From Paracoccaceae bacterium (GTDB lineage: Bacteria; Pseudomonadota; Alphaproteobacteria; Rhodobacterales; Rhodobacteraceae), in contig JALSHL010000010.1 of the NCBI GenBank assembly GCA_026982255.1, positions 1-33,930 of the forward strand: a stretch of 33,930 nt of DNA. Reading direction: 5' to 3'. A model generated the notes under the pieces. That model ran no database searches and was not told the DNA's origin. It saw nothing but the letters and a program-made list of their open reading frames with translations. Below are positions 1 to 7,792 of the stretch, piece after piece. Both the position numbers and the translations under genes were made by a program. Each line of letters begins with the position of its first letter. Positions within the stretch are counted from its first letter, which is position 1.

Positions 1-649
1 CCGGCATCACGTCCTGCATCCCCTGCGGGGTGTGTGCCGCGAAAACCGCCGTCTGCCAGCCGGGCCAGTTGCGGGATTTTTTCAGGGTCGGTTCGATCCA
101 TTCGGCGAGTTCCGGTGCGCGTTCCAGCGCCGATTGCGCGGCGCGGAAGATGGTTTTCTGTGTGATTCCGGCGGTGAGCGGGTAGACCGGCTCGAACGGC
201 GGCAAATCCGGTGCGGCGTCGGGCGGCAGGATGTGGTCGGGGTGCGGCATCTGGGCAAGCCCGTCGAACAGTTCCACCTTGCCGGAGACGATCCGGCGCG
301 CGCCGATGGGCAAGGTGCGGCGGATCCAGTCCTCGCGGGCGTGGAAAAACACCAGCTGGAAGCCGGTTTCGGCGTCCTCGACCATCACGCGGTAGGGGCG
401 GCCGCGGGTTTGCGGCGGCTGGTGTGCGGTGACGGTGATTTCCACCGTGGCCACCGCCGGAAGCGGCAGGCCCTTGAGCGTGGCACGCGGGCGGCGGTCG
501 ACAACACCGTGCGGCAGGGTGAACAGCAGGTCGCGCGGGCGGTTGATGTCCATATTGGCGAAATTCTGCGCGGATTTCGGGCCGACTCCGGCCAGGGCCG
601 TCAGGTCGGCGAACAGGGGAAACAGAATCTCGGGGCGTGTGCTGCTCAT
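1..649 (-). CDS. recG: ATP-dependent DNA helicase RecG, N-terminal part (cut by window edge)
   Basis: About 216 residues of the N-terminus are present; the C-terminal helicase domains lie beyond base 1. The protein begins MSSTRPEILFPLF and continues with LAGVGPKSAQNF, the helix-hairpin-helix-like opening of the RecG wedge region, then an OB-fold-like segment (residues about 60-150: PYRVMVEDAETG, LVFFHAR, VSGKVELFDGLAQMPHPD) and PVYPLTAGITQK, a RecG signature. RecG remodels stalled forks and branches Holliday junctions in the cytoplasm. The ATG at 649 is the only sensible start: the next upstream ATG in the mRNA is out of frame and stops at once. No strong ribosome binding site is visible. It lies 31 bases after ligA on the same strand, so co-transcription with ligA is likely. 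Identity rests on the N-terminal motifs only. Confidence 0.9.
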   Translation of the reverse strand, partial: MSSTRPEILFPLFADLTALAGVGPKSAQNFANMDINRPRDLLFTLPHGVVDRRPRATLKGLPLPAVATVEITVTAHQPPQTRGRPYRVMVEDAETGFQLVFFHAREDWIRRTLPIGARRIVSGKVELFDGLAQMPHPDHILPPDAAPDLPPFEPVYPLTAGITQKTIFRAAQSALERAPELAEWIEPTLKKSRNWPGWQTAVFAAHTPQGMQDVMP

Positions 650-680
650 GCGGGCATTTCACGCGATGGCGGCGGTTTTA

Positions 681-2792
681 TCAACCGATAAGCGCCAGCC
701 ATTCGGATTCGCTGAGGATTTGCACCCCGAGTTCCTCGGCCTTTTTGCGTTTCGAACCGGCCCCCGGCCCCGCCACGACGATGTCGGTCTTGCCGGAGAC
801 CGAGCCGGAAACCTTCGCCCCCAGCGCCTCGGCCCGCGCCTTGGCCTCGGCGCGGGTCATCTGTTCCAGCGTGCCGGTGAAAACGACGGTTTTGCCGGCG
901 ACGGGGCTGCCCGCCACCTGCGGGGCCTCGACGTTTTCGATGGTCAGATGCGCGACCAGCCGGTCAAGCGCGGCGCGGGTTTTTTCCTCGTGGAAATAGT
1001 CCACCAGCGTGGCCGCCGCGACCTCGCCGATGCCGTCGATGCCGATCAGGGTTTCCCATGCCGGTCCCGTGTGGTCGCGGGCCTGCTCCATCGCATCGCG
1101 GAAGTTTTTCCAGTTGCCGTAGAAACGCGCCAGCGTCATGGCCGCGCTCTCGCCCACGTGGCGGATGCCGAGCGCGAAAATCAGGCGATTGAGGGGGACG
1201 TGGCTTGCGGCCTTGATGGCGCGGAACAGTTTGGCCGCGGATTTCTCGCCCCAGCCCTCGCGGTTTTTCAGCTGTTGCAGGCCGGAGCCGAAGCGGTCCT
1301 CCAGCGTGAAAATATCGGCCGGCTCGCGGATCCAGCCGTCGGTGTAGAATGCCTCGACCTGTTTTGCGCCCATGCCGTCGATGTCCAGCGCGGCGCGCGA
1401 GACGAAATGTTTCAGCTTCTCGACCTGTTGCGCAGGGCAGATGATGCCGCCGGTGCAGCGGCGCACGGCCTCGCCCTCCTCGCGGATAGCGTCGGAGCCG
1501 CAGACGGGGCATTTTTCCGGGAATTCATAGGGGACCGCTTCGGGCGGGCGGCGCTCGATCACCACATCCTTGATTTTCGGGATCACGTCGCCGGCGCGAT
1601 AGACGATCACCCAGTCGCCGATGCGGATGTCGCGCCCGTCGCGGATCGGGTTGCCGTGCGAGTCGCGCCCCGCGATGTAATCCTCGTTATGCAGAGTCGC
1701 GTTGGAGACCACGACGCCGCCGACCGTGATCGGTTTCAGGCGGGCGACGGGCGAGAGCGCGCCGGTGCGACCGACCTGAATCTCGATATCCTCCAGCAGG
1801 GTTGTTGCCAGTTCCGCCGGAAACTTATGGGCAATCGCCCAGCGTGGCGTATTGGTGCGAAAGCCGAGCCGTTCCTGCAGGGACAGGTCGTTGACCTTGT
1901 AGACCACCCCGTCGATGTCGTAGCCGAGCAAGGCACGCCCGGACTCGATCCGGCGATAGTGGGCCAGAAGTTCCGACGGGCCGTCGCAGAGTTTCGTCAG
2001 CGGGTTGGTGGAAAAGCCCAGCGCCGCGAGGCGGTCTATGGCGGCCTTTTGCGTGCCGGCCAGCGGGGCGGAAAGCTGCCCCCAGGCGTAGGCGAAAAAC
2101 TTTAGCGGGCGGCTGCGGGTGATTTCGGGATCGAGCTGGCGCAGGGAGCCGGCAGCGGCGTTGCGCGGATTGGCGAAGGGTTTCTGGCCGCTGGCCGCCT
2201 GTTTTTCGTTGAGCGTCGCGAAATCGGCGTCGGACATGTAGACCTCGCCGCGCACCTCCAGAATATCGGGCGCGCCGTCGAGCCGCTGCGGGATGTCGGC
2301 AATGGTGCGGGCGTTGGCGGTCACATCCTCGCCCACCTCGCCGTCGCCACGGGTGGCCGCCTGCACCAGTTGACCGTTTTCGTAGCGCAGGGACAGGGAG
2401 AGACCGTCGATTTTCGGCTCTGCGGTGTAGGCCAGCGGGGCATCGGCGGGCAGGTTCAGGAATTTGCGGATTCGGGTGTCGAACTCGGCAACATCCTCGT
2501 CGCTGAAAGCATTGGCGAGGGACATCATCGGCACCGCGTGGCGGACCTTGGCAAATCCCGAGGCCACCGGCGCGCCCACACGGTCCGACGGGCTGTCGGC
2601 GCGCTTCAGGTCGGGGAAGCGTGCCTCGATCGCCATGTTCCGGCGTTTCAGTGCGTCGTATTCCGCATCGCTGATAAAGGGCGCGTCCTTCTGGTGATAG
2701 GCCAGATCGGCCCGCGCCAGAACATCGGCCAGACGTTCCAGTTCCGCCTGCGCCTGTTCGCGTGTCAGCTTGTCTACATCCGGTTCCGCCAC
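681..2792 (-). CDS. ligA: NAD-dependent DNA ligase LigA
   Basis: Seals nicks between Okazaki fragments and after excision repair, using NAD+. Numbered from the GTG start (703 aa, normal for the family): adenylation domain with catalytic lysine K127 in the motif AEPKIDG; OB-fold region; Cys4 zinc finger at C428, C431, C446 and C452; helix-hairpin-helix repeats at about 465-600; C-terminal BRCT domain at about 629-703 (VVFTGTL). The reading frame is open 21 bases further up to a TTG. The GTG at 2792 is preferred because AAGGGGGA lies about five bases before it on the minus strand. It follows ctrA by 53 bases and precedes recG, giving a ctrA-ligA-recG series on one strand. No key residue is missing. 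Confidence 0.96.
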   Translation of the reverse strand: MAEPDVDKLTREQAQAELERLADVLARADLAYHQKDAPFISDAEYDALKRRNMAIEARFPDLKRADSPSDRVGAPVASGFAKVRHAVPMMSLANAFSDEDVAEFDTRIRKFLNLPADAPLAYTAEPKIDGLSLSLRYENGQLVQAATRGDGEVGEDVTANARTIADIPQRLDGAPDILEVRGEVYMSDADFATLNEKQAASGQKPFANPRNAAAGSLRQLDPEITRSRPLKFFAYAWGQLSAPLAGTQKAAIDRLAALGFSTNPLTKLCDGPSELLAHYRRIESGRALLGYDIDGVVYKVNDLSLQERLGFRTNTPRWAIAHKFPAELATTLLEDIEIQVGRTGALSPVARLKPITVGGVVVSNATLHNEDYIAGRDSHGNPIRDGRDIRIGDWVIVYRAGDVIPKIKDVVIERRPPEAVPYEFPEKCPVCGSDAIREEGEAVRRCTGGIICPAQQVEKLKHFVSRAALDIDGMGAKQVEAFYTDGWIREPADIFTLEDRFGSGLQQLKNREGWGEKSAAKLFRAIKAASHVPLNRLIFALGIRHVGESAAMTLARFYGNWKNFRDAMEQARDHTGPAWETLIGIDGIGEVAAATLVDYFHEEKTRAALDRLVAHLTIENVEAPQVAGSPVAGKTVVFTGTLEQMTRAEAKARAEALGAKVSGSVSGKTDIVVAGPGAGSKRKKAEELGVQILSESEWLALIG

Positions 2793-2845
2793 GGTTCCCC
2801 CTTTGCTAGCCAAAGGGATAGGCTGCCCGCGCGATTCCGTCCAGT

Positions 2846-3553
2846 CTAGACCGCGATTTTATGTGCCGGTTGCACCGCTTCGGGTTCGCGCAGCACATAG
2901 CCGCGCCCCCAGACGGTCTCGATATAGTTGTCGCCATCCAGCGCCCGCGCCAGTTTTTTGCGGATCTTGCAGATAAACACGTCGATGATTTTCAGTTCCG
3001 GCTCGTCCATGCCGCCATACAGATGGTTCAGGAACATTTCCTTGGTCAGGGTCGTGCCCTTGCGCAGGCTCAGGAGTTCCAGCATCTGGTATTCCTTGCC
3101 GGTCAGGTGCATTGTCTCGCCGTCCACCTCTACCGTTTTGGCATCGAGGTTGACCGACAGGCGCCCCGTGTGGATCACCGACTGCGCGTGCCCCTTGGAG
3201 CGGCGCACAATAGCGTGGATGCGGGCCACCAGTTCCTCGCGGTGGAAGGGTTTGGTCATATAGTCGTCGGCGCCGAAGCCGAACCCCTTGAGCTTGCTTT
3301 CGGTGTCGTCCATGCCCGTGAGGATCAGGATCGGCGTTTCCACACGCGCCAGCCGCAACTGCCGCAGAACCTCGTGACCGGTCATGTCCGGCAGGTTCAG
3401 GTCGAGCAGAACGATGTCGTAGTCATAGAGCTTGGCAAGGTCGATCCCCTCCTCGCCCAGATCGGTGGAATAGACGTTCAGGTTGGCACTCGCCAACATC
3501 ATCTCGATACTTTTCGAGGTGGTGGGATCGTCTTCTACTAACAATACACGCAT
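2846..3553 (-). CDS. ctrA: Cell-cycle response regulator CtrA
   Basis: OmpR-family response regulator of 235 aa that controls flagellar, cell-cycle and, in Rhodobacterales, gene-transfer-agent genes. Receiver domain at residues 1-115 with acidic pocket E7/D8/D9, phospho-acceptor D51 (LLDLNLPD) and K in MTKPF. Winged-helix DNA-binding domain at about 125-225 with LTGKEYQMLELL and ETVWGRGYVL, as in Caulobacter CtrA. The ATG at 3553 has AAGGAAG seven bases upstream. The C-terminus ends KIAV and does not show the Ala-Ala-type ClpXP tail of Caulobacter CtrA; whether proteolysis is lost cannot be told from sequence. The upstream 103 bases carry a CtrA-like box, suggesting autoregulation. The CckA kinase gene is at the other end of this window and sciP is adjacent. 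Confidence 0.97.
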   Translation of the reverse strand: MRVLLVEDDPTTSKSIEMMLASANLNVYSTDLGEEGIDLAKLYDYDIVLLDLNLPDMTGHEVLRQLRLARVETPILILTGMDDTESKLKGFGFGADDYMTKPFHREELVARIHAIVRRSKGHAQSVIHTGRLSVNLDAKTVEVDGETMHLTGKEYQMLELLSLRKGTTLTKEMFLNHLYGGMDEPELKIIDVFICKIRKKLARALDGDNYIETVWGRGYVLREPEAVQPAHKIAV

Positions 3554-3610
3554 TTACCGGCTTCCTTTTTATTGGTTGCACCCGCTTCTCGATTGTTACT
3601 ATTTCGTAAA

Positions 3611-3641
3611 AAGGTTAACCGAAGGTTACCAACCCAAGGTT
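3611..3641. promoter_or_regulatory. CtrA-like box and AAGGTT repeats upstream of ctrA
   Basis: TTAA (3615-3618), seven bases, then TTAC (3626-3629): 7 of 8 positions of the CtrA consensus TTAA-N7-TTAA. It overlaps three AAGGTT direct repeats at 3611, 3622 and 3636; the first two are 11 bp apart, the period expected for an OmpR-family dimer. The site is 62-76 bases upstream of the ctrA ATG. Autoregulation of ctrA is known in Caulobacter; binding here is inferred. Confidence 0.5.
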
Positions 3642-3656
3642 GAATATCACCACACG

Positions 3657-3935
3657 TTAAAGTTGTCTATATTTTTTCAGGTGCGTGATCCGCAGACCGC
3701 TGCGGCCGTGTTTGAGCAAGGCAGCCTCCCAAGAGGTGAATTCCTCCTCCGTCAGGTCATACATGCGGCAAACCTCCTCGAGCGTCACCAGCCCGGCGTG
3801 GACGGCCAGCACCACGGTTGCCTTGCGCCGCGCCACCCAGCGGCAGGTGTTTTTCGGCGGCAGATCGCTGCGGGTCAGGTGCGACCCGTCCGGCAGTTTT
3901 ACGGACACCGGTCCGCTTTCCCTTCTGACAAACAT
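3657..3935 (-). CDS. sciP: CtrA inhibitor SciP (DUF1153)
   Basis: Small helix-turn-helix protein of 92 aa. In Caulobacter SciP binds CtrA at promoters and blocks transcription of CtrA-activated genes. Recognised by SVKLPDGSHLTRSDLPP, then RRKATVVLAV, the helical core GLVTLEEVCRMYDLTEEEF, and the basic tail. The ATG at 3935 (MFVRRESG) is preferred over a GTG at 3968 because GGGGGAAA lies just upstream of it and the length then matches the family (about 90 aa). The gene sits 103 bases upstream of ctrA on the same strand, so repressor and target regulator are neighbours. It is divergent from mnmA. Confidence 0.9.
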   Translation of the reverse strand: MFVRRESGPVSVKLPDGSHLTRSDLPPKNTCRWVARRKATVVLAVHAGLVTLEEVCRMYDLTEEEFTSWEAALLKHGRSGLRITHLKKYRQL

Positions 3936-4004
3936 ATTTTCCCCCGATGTTTCCCTCGTGTCCCACACTGGACGGAAACCGTTAAGCAGTTATGAAAGCC
4001 CCGC

Positions 4005-4032
4005 TTGCGAGTGTGTAAAATTTGCCTATATT
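4005..4032 (+). promoter_or_regulatory. Putative sigma-70 promoter of mnmA
   Basis: TTGCGA at 4005-4010 and TATATT at 4027-4032 with a 16-base spacer, 22 bases before the mnmA ATG. AGGAG at 4044-4048 serves as ribosome binding site. Seen by eye only. Confidence 0.5.
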
Positions 4033-4054
4033 GCCACACATTCAGGAGCGCCCC

Positions 4055-5194
4055 ATGACAGCCGTAAATTCCCTTGGCTTTGCCAAACCCGAAAGCGAAA
4101 CCCGCGTGGTCGTGGCCATGTCGGGCGGTGTGGATTCATCCGTCGTAGCGGCCATGCTGAAACGCGAGGGCTACGATGTGGTCGGGGTGACGCTGCAGCT
4201 CTATGACCACGGGGCGGCGCTGGCCAAGAAAGGCGCCTGCTGTGCCGGTCGCGACATCCACGATGCGCGCCGCGTGGCCGAGGAAATGGGGTTTCCGCAT
4301 TATGTGCTGGATTACGAGAACCGATTCCGGGAAACCGTGATCGAGGAATTCGCCGATGCCTATCTGGCCGGTGCGACGCCGGTGCCCTGCATCCGCTGCA
4401 ACGAAAAGGTGAAGTTCCGCGATCTGCTGGAAACCGCGCGCGATCTGGGCGCGGACTGCATGGCGACAGGGCATTACATCCAGCGTTTCGACGGCGACAA
4501 GGCGGAGCTACACCAGGCCGCCGACCCCGACCGCGACCAGAGCTATTTCCTGTTTTCCACCACGCAGGAGCAGCTGGACTATCTGCGGTTCCCGCTCGGC
4601 CACCTGAAATCCAAGGCCGAGACCCGCGCGCTGGCAACCGAATTCGGGCTGGCGGTGGCGGACAAGCCGGACAGTCAGGATATCTGCTTTGTGCCCAATG
4701 GCTCCTACGCCGAGGTGATCGAGAAACTGCGCCCCGGTGCCGCCGACCCCGGCGATATTGTGCATCTGGACGGCGAGGTTCTGGGACAACATCGCGGCGT
4801 GATCCACTATACCATCGGGCAGCGGCGCGGGCTGGGAATCGGCGGGCGCGAGCCGCTTTATGTGGTGAAGCTCGACCCCGATACGCGGCAGGTCGTCGTC
4901 GGCCCGCGCGAGGCGCTCGGCAAATTGCGTATTCCGGTGGCCGAGGTCAACTGGCTGGGCGATACGGATTTCGAAAACGCGCCCGAGGGCGGCTGGGAAA
5001 TGCGGGTGCGGGTGCGCTCCACCCGCCCACCGAAACCGGCGCGCATCATTCCCGCCGGCCCGCATACGGCCATTGTCGAACTGGCAGAGCCCGAAGACGG
5101 GGTATCCCCCGGGCAGGCCTGTGTATTCTATGCCCCCGACAGCACCCGCATCTATGGCGGGGGCTGGATTGTCAAAGAACAGGAAACACCATGA
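4055..5194 (+). CDS. mnmA: tRNA-specific 2-thiouridylase MnmA
   Basis: Puts sulfur on U34 of tRNAs for Lys, Glu and Gln, working with IscS and its relay in the cytoplasm. The 379-aa protein has the ATP PP-loop SGGVDSS at residues 23-29, catalytic C115 (IRCNEKVKF) and the persulfide-accepting C211 (DSQDICFV), then the central (GQRRGLGIGG) and C-terminal beta-barrel domains. The ATG at 4055 follows AGGAG; an upstream in-frame TTG at 4022 lies within the promoter and is rejected. Its TGA overlaps the ATG of the next gene (ATGA), so the two are translationally coupled, though I know no functional link between tRNA thiolation and the peptidase. Confidence 0.96.
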   Translation: MTAVNSLGFAKPESETRVVVAMSGGVDSSVVAAMLKREGYDVVGVTLQLYDHGAALAKKGACCAGRDIHDARRVAEEMGFPHYVLDYENRFRETVIEEFADAYLAGATPVPCIRCNEKVKFRDLLETARDLGADCMATGHYIQRFDGDKAELHQAADPDRDQSYFLFSTTQEQLDYLRFPLGHLKSKAETRALATEFGLAVADKPDSQDICFVPNGSYAEVIEKLRPGAADPGDIVHLDGEVLGQHRGVIHYTIGQRRGLGIGGREPLYVVKLDPDTRQVVVGPREALGKLRIPVAEVNWLGDTDFENAPEGGWEMRVRVRSTRPPKPARIIPAGPHTAIVELAEPEDGVSPGQACVFYAPDSTRIYGGGWIVKEQETP

Positions 5195-6561
5195 GCAACC
5201 TTGATGCCGCCCTTGCAAAGGCCGATGAAAACATCCCCGCCGCGCTGGAGCGCCTGTTCGAACTGCTGCGGATCGAAAGCATTTCCACCGATCCGGCCTA
5301 TGCCGGTGCATGTGTCAGGGCCGCCGACTGGCTGGTGGCGCAGTTGAACGATATCGGTTTCAGGGCCGAACGTCGCGACACCCCCGGCCATCCGATGGTG
5401 GTGGCCCATTCCGGCGGCGAGGGGCGGCACATGCTGTTTTACGGGCATTACGATGTGCAGCCGGTCGATCCGCTCGACCTCTGGGACCGGCCGCCGTTCG
5501 ATCCGGCCATCGAGGACACGCCGAAGGGCAAGGTGATCCGCGCGCGCGGGGCCTCGGACGACAAGGGGCAGCTGATGACCTTTGTCGAGGCCTGCCGCGC
5601 CTGGAAGGATGTGACCGGCGAACTGCCCGGCAATATTTCCATCCTGTTCGAGGGGGAGGAGGAAAGCGGATCGCCCTCGCTGATCCCGTTTTTGCAGGAA
5701 AACGCCGAGGAGCTGAAAGCCGACATCGCGCTGGTTTGCGATACCGGCCTGTGGGACGAGAACACCCCTGCGATCTCCACCATGCTGCGCGGGCTGGTGG
5801 GCGAGGACTTCACCATCCATGCCGCCAGCAAGGACCTGCATTCGGGCATGTATGGCGGCCCCGCAATCAACCCGATCCGCGTGCTGACCCGTATTCTGGC
5901 CGGTCTGCATGACGATAACGGGCGCATCACCCTGCCCGGTTTCTATGACGGCGTGCCGGAGATTTCGCTGGAAATCAAGGCGCAGTGGGACGGGCTGGAT
6001 TTCGACGCCGCGCATTTTCTGGGCGAGGTCGGCCTGTCGGAACCGGCCGGCGAAAAGGGCTATTCAGCGCTGGAGCAAATCTGGGCGCGCCCGACCTGCG
6101 ATATCAACGGCATCATCGGCGGCTATACCGGCGAGGGTTTCAAAACCGTGCTGCCCGCCGAAGCCAGCGCCAAGGTTTCCTTCCGGCTCGTCGGCACGCA
6201 GGACCCGGAACAGATCAGCGCCGCCTTCCGGCAATATGTGCAGGACAACCTGCCGCCGGATTGCTCGGTCTCCTTCCGCGAGAAGGACGGCGCCGGTGCC
6301 ACCACCCTGCCCGTCGAGGCCGAGGAGTTCGCGCTGGCCCGCGACGCGCTGTCGGCGGAATGGCCGAACGAGGCGATTTTTGCCGGTTGTGGCGGTTCCA
6401 TCCCGATTGTCGGGCATTTTCAGGAAATCCTCGGCATGGATTCCGTGCTGATCGGGTTCGGGCTGGACGACGACCAGATCCACTCGCCGAACGAAAAATA
6501 TGCCCTGCGTAGTTTCGAAAAAGGTATCCGCAGCTGGATTCGGGTGCTTGACGCGCTGTAG
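5191..6561 (+). CDS. M20 family metallopeptidase (dipeptidase)
   Basis: Zinc-dependent cytosolic peptidase of 456 aa, probably a dipeptidase or aminoacyl amidohydrolase. The M20 signatures are present: GHYDVQP with ligand H86 and D88, bridging D123 in SDDKGQ, catalytic and metal-binding glutamates in the EGEEESGS cluster (154-160), D184, and a C-terminal ligand histidine in DDDQIHSPNEKY. A dimerisation (lid) domain fills about residues 210-370. Length and the HYDVQP form match the CNDP/PepV-like subgroup rather than DapE. It overlaps mnmA by four bases and is the last gene of that unit. Substrate cannot be read from sequence. Confidence 0.9.
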   Translation: MSNLDAALAKADENIPAALERLFELLRIESISTDPAYAGACVRAADWLVAQLNDIGFRAERRDTPGHPMVVAHSGGEGRHMLFYGHYDVQPVDPLDLWDRPPFDPAIEDTPKGKVIRARGASDDKGQLMTFVEACRAWKDVTGELPGNISILFEGEEESGSPSLIPFLQENAEELKADIALVCDTGLWDENTPAISTMLRGLVGEDFTIHAASKDLHSGMYGGPAINPIRVLTRILAGLHDDNGRITLPGFYDGVPEISLEIKAQWDGLDFDAAHFLGEVGLSEPAGEKGYSALEQIWARPTCDINGIIGGYTGEGFKTVLPAEASAKVSFRLVGTQDPEQISAAFRQYVQDNLPPDCSVSFREKDGAGATTLPVEAEEFALARDALSAEWPNEAIFAGCGGSIPIVGHFQEILGMDSVLIGFGLDDDQIHSPNEKYALRSFEKGIRSWIRVLDAL

Positions 6562-6614
6562 GGGTGGGTTTTTTCGGGGGCGCTGTCGCTGGTGAAAGCC
6601 GCACCGGTTCCAAT

Positions 6615-6646
6615 TCCACTAAACTAGTTTAGTGGAGTTATCCACA
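6615..6646. repeat. Perfect 22-bp palindrome followed by a DnaA box
   Basis: TCCACTAAACT and its exact complement fill 6615-6636. As RNA this folds to a 9-bp stem with a CTAG loop. Two bases on, 6638-6646 is TTATCCACA, a perfect match to the DnaA-box consensus. A T-rich stretch with an imperfect GGTATAT/ATATGCC repeat follows (6647-6669). The pair lies in the gap between two convergent genes. No run of T follows the stem directly, so it is not a textbook terminator on either strand. Confidence 0.7.
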
Positions 6647-6683
6647 GGTATATTTTTCATTATATGCCAATGGGTTGAACGAT

Positions 6684-7535
6684 TTATCCGGTTCCGAACG
6701 CCCGCTGCAAGAACCGCACCAGAACATCCGCGTGTGCCTCGATCTTGTCGATGGAGCCGTGGTGCGCGCCCTCGACCAGCAGGGTTTCGTCCTTTTGCGG
6801 ATTACAGTTGGCGGCGATTTCATTGAAATCCGAGACCGGCACCGCGCGGTCCTCGTCCCCGTGCACCAGCAGCACCGGAGCGGTGATCTTGCGGATGGTA
6901 TGCACCGGCGCGATATCCGCGAAACGGTGGCCGATCACCCATTCGATATAGCGCAGCGCCATGCGGGCCAGCGGGCGCGGGATGTGCAGCTTCGCCAGCC
7001 AGCGTTGCATCAGGGTCTCGGGGTGGGCGAAACTGGCCACCGAGATCACCGCCGCGATGTCGTCGCGCCGCGAGGCTTCCAGCAGCACCGCCGCCGCGCC
7101 GACGGAATGGCCCATGAGGGCAACGCGCCCTTGTGAATGCCCGCGCAGCCAGTCCGCTGCCGCGCCCGCATCCCCGGCGAATTTCGGCATGGCGGAATAG
7201 CCGTCCGAGGGGCTGCGCCCGTGCCCGCGCGCGTCCACCAGCAACACATTGAAACCGGCGCGATAAAGCGGTGCCGCCAGTGGCAGCATGATTCCCGCAT
7301 TCGCACCCCAGCCATGCAGCAGCACCACATTCGGCGCGTCGGGATCCTCCGGCACCAGCCACCAGCCGAACAGGGTTTTGCCGTGAGCTGTCGGCACGGC
7401 CACCTGCCGGAAGGCCATGCCGAAATCCGGCGGCTCCTGCGTTTCCGCGACCCTTGGCGCGCGAAACCCGAAGTGGATTGCCGCCACGAAACCGGCAGCA
7501 AGAACCGCCAGAGACAGCGCGAGCCAGAGCATCAT
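6684..7535 (-). CDS. Alpha/beta hydrolase, membrane-anchored N-terminus
   Basis: 283 aa. Residues 1-21 form a hydrophobic N-terminal anchor or uncleaved signal. The rest is an alpha/beta-hydrolase fold: oxyanion-hole HGWG at 74-77, nucleophile S144 in GHSVG, acid probably D227 or D229 (HGDED), and histidine H258 or H259 in GAHHGS. The arrangement resembles the YpfH/BEM46-like serine hydrolases; substrate (ester, lipid or peptide) is unknown. Its ATG overlaps the stop of the 86-aa gene by four bases, making it the last member of the glnE-aldolase unit. It converges on the M20 peptidase. Confidence 0.85.
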   Translation of the reverse strand: MMLWLALSLAVLAAGFVAAIHFGFRAPRVAETQEPPDFGMAFRQVAVPTAHGKTLFGWWLVPEDPDAPNVVLLHGWGANAGIMLPLAAPLYRAGFNVLLVDARGHGRSPSDGYSAMPKFAGDAGAAADWLRGHSQGRVALMGHSVGAAAVLLEASRRDDIAAVISVASFAHPETLMQRWLAKLHIPRPLARMALRYIEWVIGHRFADIAPVHTIRKITAPVLLVHGDEDRAVPVSDFNEIAANCNPQKDETLLVEGAHHGSIDKIEAHADVLVRFLQRAFGTG

Positions 7536-7792
7536 TGCCGCCGCCTGCCACGCCGGCGCGGGTTGGGCACATCCGCCAGCGCCTGTTGCAATATTTCCGT
7601 CATCGGATGGTCCGGATGGGCGGGGCGGTAATGCGCCAGAAGCGCGGCGCTATGGGTGTGGGTGCTTTCCCCGGCCGGCACGCCGAGCGCCCAGTCAAGG
7701 AAAATCGCGCGGCATTCCGGCGCGGAGATCCCCTCGATGCGATAGGCCTCGGCAATCAGGCCGCGCGGATCGCAAGGCAGATCCCCCTTCAT
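7532..7792 (-). CDS. Small conserved-looking protein of unknown function (86 aa)
   Basis: I do not recognise a named family. The product starts MKGDLPCDPRGLIAEAYRIEGI and ends in a strongly basic tail (RRRGRRRQ). It has no signal peptide or membrane segment. Features that look conserved are CDPRGLI near the start, FLDWALG at 31-37, and HPDHPMTEIL at 59-68. The ATG at 7792 lies inside the aldolase stop (ATGA overlap) and the stop lies inside the hydrolase start, so both ends are translationally coupled. That argues strongly that it is a real gene. The tight coupling suggests a role tied to the aldolase or hydrolase, but nothing in the sequence fixes it. Confidence 0.75.
   Translation of the reverse strand: MKGDLPCDPRGLIAEAYRIEGISAPECRAIFLDWALGVPAGESTHTHSAALLAHYRPAHPDHPMTEILQQALADVPNPRRRGRRRQ

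Noticed and set aside
6615..6670. A chromosomal or plasmid replication origin
   Set aside because: Only one DnaA box is present, without iterons, a box cluster or a replication gene nearby. I keep it as a possible DnaA-binding site only.
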